Assembly: GCA_033032865.1 (NCBI GenBank)
Contig: JAWHQI010000079.1
Coordinates: forward strand, 5,832,501 to 5,896,500
DNA: 64,000 nt
From: Dactylorhiza incarnata
Taxonomy: Eukaryota > Streptophyta > Magnoliopsida > Asparagales > Orchidaceae
Direction of reading: 5' to 3'
Shown: positions 55,337-64,000 of the stretch, in pieces
How positions within the stretch are numbered: position 1 is the first letter of the stretch
How the letters are laid out: every line of letters begins with the position of its first letter
The notes under the pieces: model-generated
The model's database searches: none
Told to the model about the DNA's origin: nothing
Seen by the model: only the letters and a program-made list of their open reading frames with translations
Translations under genes and position numbers: made by a program

Positions 55337-58300
55337 GTACACAGCTATCTAAGCAAGAATGAACAATGGTACTTGGATAGTGGCTGTTCAAAGCACATGA
55401 CAGGAAATAAGGCCAACCTGAACAACTATAAGGCAAGGCTTGGACCCAAGGTGATCTTTGGAGACTCCAATTGTGGACATACCAAAGGCTATGGACAGAT
55501 AAAGGTTGGAGAAATGACCTTCAAAGAAGTAGCCTATGTCAAGGGTCTGAAGCACAACCTCATCAGCATAAGCCAGTTATGTGATGAAGGTTATCAGGTA
55601 ACTTTCAATCATTCCTTATGTCTTATTACCAATAATAAAAATATTACAGTATTATCTGGTATTAGACATGGAAATATTTATTTAGTCAAATTTGACTCTG
55701 CCAATTCTGATATTTGCTTATTCAATTCTATAAGTAAAACTAATGAATTATGGCATAAAAGGCTTGGACATATTAACCTTAGAACTATCTCTAAGCTTTC
55801 TAAGGACAATCTTGTTAGAGGACTGCCTTCTGTTTCATACAAGAAGGAAGGACTTTGCAGGGCTTGTCAATTAAGTAAGCAAACTAGAAGTAGTTTTAAA
55901 TCTTTATCCAAGAGTGATTCACCTAAGATTTTGTACTTACTGCATTTGGACCTTTTTGGACCTACTGATATACAAAGTCTAGGAGGGAAGCATTACTCTT
56001 TAGTGATTGTAGATGACTTCTCAAGATTCACTTGGGTGTTCTTTCTTAGGAACAAGTCTGACACCTTCAGTGTTCTGACAGACTTTCTCAGGTCCATTAA
56101 GATTGAGTACTCTACTGTAGTTGCATTGATCAGAAGTGATCATGGCACTGAGTTTGAGTCTCTTCTGATGAGAAAATTATGTGGAAAAGAAGGGATCAGG
56201 CAGTGTTTCTCTGCTCCTAGAACTCCTCAACAAAATGGGGTAGCAAAAAGGAAAAATAGAACCCTTATTGAATCAGCAACTACATTACTTGCTGATGCAA
56301 ACTTGCCACTCTCTTTTTGGGCAGAGACAGTGAGCACAGCTAATTATGTGTTGAACAGAAGTCTAATGCATAAACTTAAGGGCAAGACTCCCTATGAATT
56401 ACTTAAGAATAAAAGGCCTAAGGTTTACTATTTTAAGGTATTTGGATGTAAATGCTATGTGACAACAATGATAAGAAGTATCTCAGGAAGTTTGAAGCAA
56501 AAGCTGCTGAAAGCATATTCCTTGGATATTCTCTTTCTAGTAAGGCATATAGAGTTTACAACAAATCTACTCTTAAGATAGAAGAGTTCATGCATGTATC
56601 CTTTGATGAGACTAACATGTTACTTAAGGAGAGGAACACAACCTCTACCAAACATACTAAGCAGGTACCAGCTCTATGTGAAGAGCTCAATGGATTAGAT
56701 CTACAAAAAGAAGAATCTTTACTTCCATCAACACAAAATCTTGAAGACAGTGAAGAAGAAGATCATCCAGATCTTACTGACAACTCAAATCAAGTGACAG
56801 CTGAACAAATTCCTCAAGTGGATATCATTGTTGAACCAACTCCAACTGTTGACCACATCACAGTTAGAGATCATCCAATATCATAAGTGATTGGTGATAT
56901 TTCAGCAGGTGTTCAAACAAAGCATCAACTACATCAAAATCAGATGCATACTTGTTTCCTATCACAAGTTGAACCTCAAACTATAAAAGATGCAGAACAA
57001 GATCCAAACTGAATTCTTGCAATGCAAGAGGAACTCAACCAATTTGAAAGGAACAAGGTATGGGATTTGGTTCCAAGACTAAAAGGCCATCCAGTTATTG
57101 GCACCAAGTGGGTCTTCGGGAACAAGCTTGATGATCAAGGCAATATAGTGAGAAACAAAGCAAGATTGGTAGCCCAAGGATATTCACAGGAAGAGGGCAT
57201 AGACTATGATCAAAATTTTGCTCCTGTTGTAAGACTTGAAGCTATAAGGATCTTTCTAGCCTTTGTTGCATTTAAGAAATTCAAGGTATATCAAATGGAT
57301 GTAAAGAGTGCATTTCTGAATGGAGACATTAAAGAAGAAGTCTATGTGGAACAACCACCAGGTTTCATCTCTCCAACTCACTCCTCCTATGTATTTAAGC
57401 TTAATAAAGCTCTCTATGGTCTCAAACAAGCTCCCAGAGCATGGTATGAGACCTTAGCTAATTTTCTTTTGGAAAACAAGTTCTGTCGAGGCATAGTAGA
57501 TAAAACCCTATTTTTGAGGATGCATAAAAATCAAACTCTACTAGTTCAAATATATGTAGATGATATTATTTTTGGCTCTATTGATTCAAATTTATGCAAA
57601 AGGTTCTCTAATCTAATGCAATCTAAGTTTGAAATGTGTATTATGGGTGAATTATCATACTTCCTTGGTCTTCAAGTGAAGCAAACTCCCAATGGCATCT
57701 TCATATCACAATCCAAGTATGCTAAGGAATCAGTGAAAAGGTTTGGTATGTCTGATGCTTCCACCATGAAAACACCCATGCCCTCAAATGCTGTTGTTGA
57801 TACTGATGAATCAGGGATACATGTTGATCAGAAGGTATATAGAGCAATTGTTGGCTCATTACTTTATTTAATAGCAAGTAGGCCTGATATAATGTTTGCT
57901 ACTTGTATTTGTGCTAGGTTTCAAGTTAACCCCAAAGAATCTCACCTAATTTTATTAATAAGAATTTTGAGATATATAAAGGGTTGCCCTAATCTAGGAC
58001 TTTGGTATCCAACAGCATCTGAATTTGAATTAGCTGGATTCTCAGATTCAGATTATGCTAGAAGCAGAGTAGACAGGAAAAGCATATCAGGAACTTGCCA
58101 GTTTCTTGGTGATAGGCTTGTGTCTTGGTTTTGTAAGAAACAAAAATCTGTGTCTACATCAACAGCTGAAGCTGAATTTATAGCTGCAGGCAGTTGCTGC
58201 TCACAGATATTGTGGATACAAAATCAGCTCCTAGACTATGGTGTCAACTTAAATAATTCAATTATATTTTGTGACAATACTAGTGCAATATCTATAGCAC

Positions 58301-58503
58301 AAAATCCAGTTCTCCATAGTAGGACTAAACACATAGAAATTAGGCACCACTTTATCAGAGATAATGTGGATAAAAATAAAATTTGCCTACAATTCATCTC
58401 TACTAATTTGCAAAGAGCAGATATTTTCACCAATCCCTTGGATGAAAAGAAACATATTTTCTTTATAAATCAGCTGGGAATGATAGATGGAGATTCAATC
58501 TGA
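55337..58503 (+). pseudogene. pol: S3 pol: protease, integrase, RT, RNase H
   Basis: The first open part runs to 56581: protease [16 protein letters not shown], pre-integrase [17 protein letters not shown], integrase [29 protein letters not shown] and [14 protein letters not shown], in which the catalytic glutamate of VER is lysine. A frameshift at about 56450 is followed by an acidic linker that ends at a TAA (56884-56886). A TGA at 57010-57012 replaces tryptophan. The open frame 57022-58503 then holds all of RT ([43 protein letters not shown]) and RNase H ([30 protein letters not shown]). Confidence 0.94.
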
Positions 58504-58529
58504 TAAAAATTAAATTTTCTATTTATCCC

Positions 58530-58690
58530 CTCATTTCGTCGAACGGAGAATGACGAAATGCTATCATTCGTCGAACGAAGATCGACGAAACCTAATAATT
58601 CAGGATCGACAAAGACAAGCGCGATCGTCGAACGGAGATAGATGAAAATTATTTTTTCGTCGAACGCAGTCAGACGAAGCCCTAAGTCTT
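58530..58690 (+). repeat. TTCGTCGA/TCGACGAA hairpin motifs after S3 pol
   Basis: At least four inverted pairs. The best is TTCGTCGA, seven bases, TCGACGAA at about 58568-58591. They lie between the pol stop and the leader of ORF3. No protein is encoded here. Confidence 0.85.
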
Positions 58691-58760
58691 TTCGACTTCT
58701 GATTCTATTAGGTTTAGCCGAACCCTGTTCTACGAAAGTGTGCGCCCTTCTCCGATCTCT

Positions 58761-58866
58761 CTATATAATCAAAGCTTTTATCTTATTTTATCTTTGCGCC
58801 TACAGAACTTGCTCTTTCCCTCCAGTTCCCCTTTGCACTTGATCGCTCTCTCTTTCGCAGGTAACA
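58761..58866 (+). promoter_or_regulatory. TATA-like and splice-acceptor-like leader of ORF3
   Basis: CTATATAAT at 58761-58769, then a pyrimidine-rich stretch ending CTCTCTCTTTCGCAG|GTAACAATGG directly before the ORF3 start. Either an internal promoter or a 3' splice site for a subgenomic RNA could express ORF3. S1 keeps the leader (about 32262-32300) with a CAG at the same place. Confidence 0.45.
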
Positions 58867-61477
58867 ATGGCGATTTCGCAAGCAGCTCTTTCCTCAATGA
58901 AGTTTGACATGGTATTCGACATTGATTTCAAATCATTTGAGCATTCTGACCAAGTCTTCCAGGATATTCTTCATCTGTTTGAAGAACAACAACTAAAGAA
59001 GATTATGACAACCAGAATCAAACTACCAGTAACTGAAATCAAGGAATGGTCTTATACAGTAAAGCCAGAGAATGATACCCAATCAGGAACAATATCAGGA
59101 AATCAGGTTATTCTAACCACAGTAACATTATCTGAAGTTTTTGGCTTAGTAAATGGTGATGATGATTTGGGCATATCTTCTTCTGAATTTGACAATGCTT
59201 TGGTTAAGATGGGTTATTCCGGTGGAAACCCTAACCACCTCTTAAAGAAAAATTTATCCGTGGAATATAAGTTTTTGGCTGATGTAGTAGGCAAGGTTTT
59301 GCTTGGGAAAACTTCTGCCCATGACTACATTACAAGGCACCAATTTCTGGTGATGGTGGCCTTGGTAGAGAAAAAGAAAATCAATTGGGGAATGATCATT
59401 TTTGAATCAATTAGGAAGAAGATAAGCAAGATAAATGTTGGTTATGGTAGAATTCTGGGAATCTATCTTCGGGAAAGGCATCCAGACCTTTTGGTCTCTC
59501 CCAAAGTTTTCATCAATGTTAGTAAGAGGCTGACCTCAGCCTTGTTTGGAAGATGGGAAAGGGTTATCCAAAAAAGGACTCCAAGAGCAGAACCATCAGA
59601 TACAGCTTCAGAAGGCACCAGGACTGTGCAAGTCACTCCCCCAACCCTTCAAGAAGCTTCTCATGTTGTTTCTCCTCCTCCTCTCCCTTCTCAACCTTCT
59701 ACTTTCTCTGAAGAAATTCCTCCTCCTAACTCTCCCATTATCCCTTCATCCGCATTGCCATCTTCTCCTACTCTTCATATTCACCCATCTGAAGAGCCTT
59801 CATCCTTCAATGACATTCATTCTCCCATAAACATTTCATCTCCACCTCAATCACCAACCCTTCCTCAATCTCCTATCCCCCAAGATATTTCTCCACCTCA
59901 GTCACCTATTCATCAACAATCACCTATTCATCCTCAATCACCTATCCACCCTCATTTCCCTATTCATCTACCCATAGCTCATGCTACCAACATATCTTTC
60001 CCATACTCCATTCCATCATCTTCAAATCCTAATCAAGATCTTGTTTATATTGATTTTAAATCTGTTGCTGACCAAATCTATCATCACATTGCTCCAAGGC
60101 TAAATGATCTCCTGGATGCAAAACTTGATCCAGTTCTTCAAGCTCTTGCTGATCTTTCTGCAAGACTAGCTTCCTTCCCTTCACCCTCCCATTCTGTCCC
60201 TTCTTATAGGGGCCTAGCTTCAGGATTTCCTGAAACTAGGCAGGGGGAGTTGTCTGATGAAGAAGCTCCTGTTCTTCCAGCTTTCAGTACAGTTGCAGTT
60301 TAGGCAGATTCAGAGATGACAGATTCAATTGTTCTTCCAGCAATAGAAGAAAAACATAATATTTCTATTAATCCATCCATAGATATTATTTATTTGCTTT
60401 CCAAGTTCAATACAGTTTTCAGAGATTTTCCAAAGTATCAAGGTTATTCAAAAGAAATTATTCCTTATACTGCTCCTATTGATAAAGTTATATTGAAAGA
60501 ATTGCTCAAGAGTTTTGAAATTCCAGTTCAAGTTATTGAAGAAAGTCCAGCTCTTCCAGCTCCAGTTAATGCTGAGAAAGATTTTTCTAAAGTCCTGAAA
60601 TTGATTGATGACCTTTATGATAATCACCAGTCATCTGATGACAGTGATAATGATGACAGTGATGATGATGATTCTGATGATAGATCATCAAAGAAAAGAA
60701 AAGATAAGCATATGTCAAAGGCTGCTCCTAAGCCTCCTAATCCCAACAATGACATTCCTTACTATATTTTGCATAACATCACTCTCACCAAGGATTCTCC
60801 TGCTTGGATGAGAATTTCAAGGAATGAAGCAAATAGAAGGAAAAAAATGAGGAAAACTGGTATATCCTGATAAGCCAGTTACGTTCAATCCTCCTCCTCA
60901 TCCAGCAGCAGGTGTAGCTGGCTCAGCTAAGTTCTCTTCATCCTCTCAAAGTTACTCTTCCCAGCAATCCAAGAGACCAGCTAGTTCGAGTGGTTCTCAG
61001 AGTTCTAGGTCTTCAAGACCTCCTCCAAGCTCCTCAAGATTAACATCTTCAGAATATAAGTATCATGTCTCTGATGGCTTTTCTCACAGAATCAAAAATC
61101 CTCAAGATCATTCTCATGTTCAAGACAATATTTCTGAGTATAGCCCTTCTTCTCCCAATCCAGAAGAAGAAAGGTTAGCTCAAAAGGCAAGATTCAGAGA
61201 ATCCATTGCAGTAGCCCAGATAAATAAAGCAAAAGCTGAAGGTAAAGATTACTCCAGATTCTCAACTATGTCAGAATTCAGAAAGAAAGAATTTGAAAAG
61301 TACAAATCCAGAAAAGTGTTCAATGCTGAAGAATACTTAGAAAAGCACCCAGAAGCAGTAGTTCCTCAAGTCAAATCTCAAACTATTCTGGGAGCTCGGG
61401 ATCTGTATATGAGCAAGAAAGAATCAGAAAATCCAAACAGACAAATTATCTTCAAGCCTCCATCTGCAAAGAAGTAA
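58867..61477 (+). pseudogene. S3 third ORF (SIRE/Maximus extra ORF, function unknown)
   Basis: About 870 codons with one in-frame TAG (60301-60303) and one frameshift near 60863. It starts MAISQAALSSMKFDMVFDID. Residues about 1-230 form a folded-looking domain with LSEVFGLVNGDDDLGISSSE, HDYITRHQFLVMVALVEKKK and INWGMIIFESIRKKISKI. Residues about 240-390 are Pro/Ser-rich with SPPQSP and HPQSPI repeats. A helical segment (LDAKLDPVLQALADLSARLA) follows, then acidic DDSDNDDSDDDDSDD with KKRKDK, and a basic C-terminal part with FRKKEFEKYKSRKVF. No signal peptide or membrane segment is visible, which argues against an envelope protein. The N-terminal part recalls plant proteins annotated as putative transposon protein; this is weak. 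Confidence 0.75.
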
Positions 61478-61654
61478 AAGGTTTAAACTATTTGGTTTTT
61501 TTTTGTTGATATTTCTGTTTTGTTTTAATGTTGTTAAACTCAGAGCACTACTTATTTTATCTACTGAAATGGTTTCTCATTCTGTCAGATATATTTATGC
61601 TCTATTGTTTTTCTGTTGTTTATTATTTGAAATTTATCAAATAGTATCCTAACC
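61478..61654 (+). other. S3 tail between ORF3 and the polypurine tract
   Basis: AT-rich, with T runs. It resembles the S1 tail just before its polypurine tract (about 32935-33066). No gene. Confidence 0.6.
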
Positions 61655-61669
61655 CAAATAGGGGGAGAT
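61655..61669 (+). other. Polypurine tract of S3
   Basis: AAATAGGGGGAGAT directly before TGTTCGAAC. A second AGGGGGAG lies inside ORF3 at about 60242-60249, in the segment coding TRQGELSDE. Confidence 0.85.
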
Positions 61670-63229
61670 TGTTCGAACAACCCTATTACTGATTTGGGCT
61701 AGGATTACTATGTGTTGACTAGGATTAAGTTGACCCCCATTGTATAGTCTAAGGGTCATAGTTTTAGGCTGATAAGATAGCTAGAACTTAGGATTTCTCT
61801 AAGCTTATGCGTTCGACGAACTCTATACTGGGTTCGATGAACTGCTCTCTGCGTTCGATGAATGGCTTCCTCTCTGTGTTCGACAATGTCTTGCTCCATT
61901 CTCAGCGGTCAACGATCTTCAATACTTAGTGGCTCAGCGGCTCAGCGGCTCAGTGGTCGACAAATTGTTCAGTTTGACGAACTCTAAGTTGAGATCGACG
62001 AACTCCAGCCTAAGTTTGACGAATTCTTTATCAAATGTTCAGTTCGACGAACTCATCCTTCAGGTCGATGAAATCTTATCTCAGATCGATGAATTTTCTC
62101 TCAGACTGTTCAGATCAGTTATTCTATTTCTCTGAACTCAGTTCAACTATCAGATTCAGTTCTATTCTTCATTTGGAGTTATTCTTCCAGATAAGACAAG
62201 TTTTATCCTTCCTTTATTCAATTCCCTTTCCATTTCCTTCTCTCGAGAAATATAGTCGTTTGGCTTATTGGAAAAGGATATCATTTATTATAGAAAAGGA
62301 AAGGAATTAAGATTGGCTGAATCAGTTGAAGTTCCAAGAAAAGATTTAATGCAGATTATTCTATTCCTATTCAGAGATCTTTTGAAATTCAAATCAGTCA
62401 TCTTCTCTCTAAGGAAATATAGCATACCAGAAAGAAAAGGGAGACAGACATAGAGATAGAAAATATTAGAGCATCTGTCAAGGGAGAAATATTATTCAGA
62501 AAGAAAAAGAAAGTTCATCTTCCTCAAGCAGCATCTCATTCTCTGAGAACATCTTCAAGATCAATCTCTCGGTGTTCTGCTGCAAGTTTCAAATCTTCAT
62601 TAGAGAAACAATAATCTAAGAAACTTCAGTCTCTCAGATTCATCAGCTTATCAAGGAAGATATTTTCATTCAAGAGAAAGCTCCATCCTCAAGCTGTCAA
62701 GAATTTCAACCAGACAGGGGGAGATTTACACCATCAATCCACTAGAGTCTTCTCTCAGATTGTTGACAGAGAAGAACTTCTTAACCCCTTTATTCCATCT
62801 TGTACAGGGTTCTAATTCCCTTCAAAAGTTAACCTCTTGGTGGCAGGGCACCTGAACAAAAACCTGTGATTTGGTTAGAGCACATGATCAAAAGCTCACT
62901 GGGTGTGTGGACACCTGATCAAAAACCCCTTGGTGATAGGGCACCTGATCAAAAACCTAGTGGATCCTACCAAGTGTGGTAGAAGAGTAGACGTACCCAA
63001 ATTTATTGGGGAACTACTATAAAAATCCTTGTGTCTCTGTGCTTGTGATTTTTTGTGTTGTTGTGCTGTGCTTATTTCTTTATTTAGTCTTTTATAACTC
63101 ACTCAATATACAAATATATATATCACTATTTTAATTCTGCTATAAAATTAAGGGAAAAGTTTTTAATACTCTATTCACCCCCCCCCCCCCCCCCTCTAGA
63201 GTAACATTAAGATCTAACCTCCACTTTCA
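61670..63229 (+). repeat. 3' LTR of S3
   Basis: 1560 bp, with the start changed to TGTTCGA. It aligns along its length with 51598-53148. Only three of the twelve TCGACGA words of the 5' LTR are intact; eight of the others differ by a single CpG transition. It ends CCACTTTCA at 63229 and is followed by the TSD TATTG. Confidence 0.95.
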
Positions 63230-64000
63230 TATTGACTCTATTGTTTCCACTCTTACAAATAGCACAATTGCTTATAATAAAGTTAGACATAATCTTTTGA
63301 TCAAAAATGATGAATTAAAATAAAAAATCAACTTGCTTATGAAAATTATGAATAAAAATTCTCAACACACAAATTCACAATATCATGCAATATCTAAAAG
63401 CAAGTTGAATATGAATATGAATATCTTGACTAAGCCTAATAATGAGAGTAAGAAACACAAAGTTTTTATAAATTAAAATCCAAATTACTATTATGTAAAA
63501 AACTATGTATCTCCCAAATTAAATTCAAATATGCAAAAATTTCCTACGAAAAATAATTTCAAAAGTCATTACTATTTTATGCCTAAGTTTAATGAATATG
63601 GAAATTTGATGCATAACTATAACTCTAAACCTAAGTATGAGTGGAGACCCAAAATTAAAGATGAAACATTAACTCCACTTGAATTTCGTGCACATCTCCC
63701 CAAAAACCATCTCGATATATTTGGGTACCCAAAGGAACCGTTACACTTGGTTCCCTTTGGATACCTAAAACTCTTATTCATTAGGTATCATCATATGCAT
63801 GAAGTAGAATCTTTCAAAAATGAAAAATACAAATTTCTACTTCAAGATATGCTTCAATGTCTCTTTATTTTTCTTTTTCTTTTCTTATTTTTTAAACTAT
63901 CATGTCATGGTCTACCTATATATTATTGGAAATGTGATTTTATCTCTTAAAGCTTAATAAGTTTATAAAATCAAATTGATCAAAATTCAAAGTCATATTT
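63230..64000 (+). pseudogene. gag: A4 gag, second part, and following region
   Basis: Resumes after S3. The frame reads STLTNSTIAYNKVRHNLLIK, with stops at about 63320 and 63475, then an open frame to 63950 with KNNFKSHYYFMPKFNEYG, YEWRPKIKDETLTPLEF and VPFGYLKLLFIRYHHMHEV. The first part is coiled-coil-like. The later part resembles the region between the zinc knuckle and protease of copia elements but has no certain motif. It continues past the window. Confidence 0.55.

Larger units (their letters stand above)
51598..63229 (+). mobile_element. SIRE-like copia S3, full length, TSD TATTG
   Basis: An 11,632-bp plus-strand Ty1/copia with two LTRs (51598-53148 and 61670-63229), primer site, gag, pol, a hairpin-rich spacer, a third ORF and polypurine tract. 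It is flanked by TATTG at 51593-51597 and 63230-63234. The large size and an ORF after pol are marks of the SIRE/Maximus lineage (established knowledge). It is the youngest nested insertion on the right side. Gag, pol and ORF3 each carry stops or frameshifts. Confidence 0.95.
49442..64000 (+). mobile_element. Copia element A4 (runs off the window's right end), split by S3
   Basis: A plus-strand Ty1/copia related to A1-A3 but of a diverged subfamily: LTR 49442-50618, primer site, gag 50667-51597, then SIRE-like S3 inserted, then gag continuing 63230-64000. It sits in the protease of gypsy T. The flank atctt (49437-49441) is one target copy; the other lies outside. Confidence 0.88.

Noticed and set aside
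58867..60303. Calling ORF3 a true envelope gene
   Set aside because: No signal peptide, transmembrane segment or cleavage motif is visible; only its position matches the so-called envelope-like ORFs.

Overview
The window is nuclear DNA of a flowering plant, probably a eudicot. The evidence is almost entirely nested LTR retrotransposons of the plant Ty1/copia and Ty3/gypsy lineages. Initiator-Met tRNA primer sites, plant-type copia polyproteins, Tat-type gypsy elements with two RNase H domains and a chromodomain gypsy are all visible. There is no operon, no rRNA or tRNA gene and no intact host gene. The only stretch that looks like ordinary host DNA is about 7.1-12.6 kb. It holds a frameshifted, intron-containing minus-strand plant gene relic (8.5-10.1 kb) and a 0.66 kb tandem duplication.

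Layout. (1) 1-1749: minus-strand copia 'A1' (gag start, PBS, 5' LTR), inserted in the second RNase H domain of a minus-strand Tat-like gypsy 'G1' (1750-7124, 5' LTR 5613-7124). (2) 7125-12600: host-like DNA. (3) About 12600-44189: plus-strand Tat-like gypsy 'G2', broken by five insertions. These are copia 'A2' (14654-24078, minus, both LTRs); a SIRE-like copia composite 'S1-S2' (24793-38040: LTR, body, LTR, truncated body); a solo LTR (38324-39859, TSD GAAAC); a foldback-type insertion (41538-43452, probable TSD GTTCC) that carries an inverted copy of the neighbouring G2 sequence; and a Tekay-like chromodomain gypsy 'T' (44190-49441, minus). (4) T is broken at its protease by a plus-strand copia 'A4' (49442 to past the window end). 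A4 is broken in gag by a full-length SIRE-like copia 'S3' (51598-63229, TSD TATTG). The order of insertion is therefore G2, then T, then A4, then S3.

Every coding region carries stops, frameshifts or lost catalytic residues, so all are annotated as pseudogenes. In an intact element, Gag would form the particle, protease would mature it, RT and RNase H would copy the RNA from the tRNA primer, and integrase would insert the copy. The SIRE-like S3 has an extra third ORF of about 870 codons between pol and the 3' LTR.

The unexplained patterns worth following are these. Every LTR family here carries CpG-rich dyad-symmetric arrays; where a TATA box can be placed they lie upstream of it. The SIRE family reuses one TCGACGAA hairpin motif in its LTR, in gag coding sequence and after pol. 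Three SIRE copies share a 44-45-nt GT...AG segment with a stop at the gag-pol junction. CpG decay is strongly asymmetric between the two S3 LTRs. The foldback element has duplicated and inverted its own flank.
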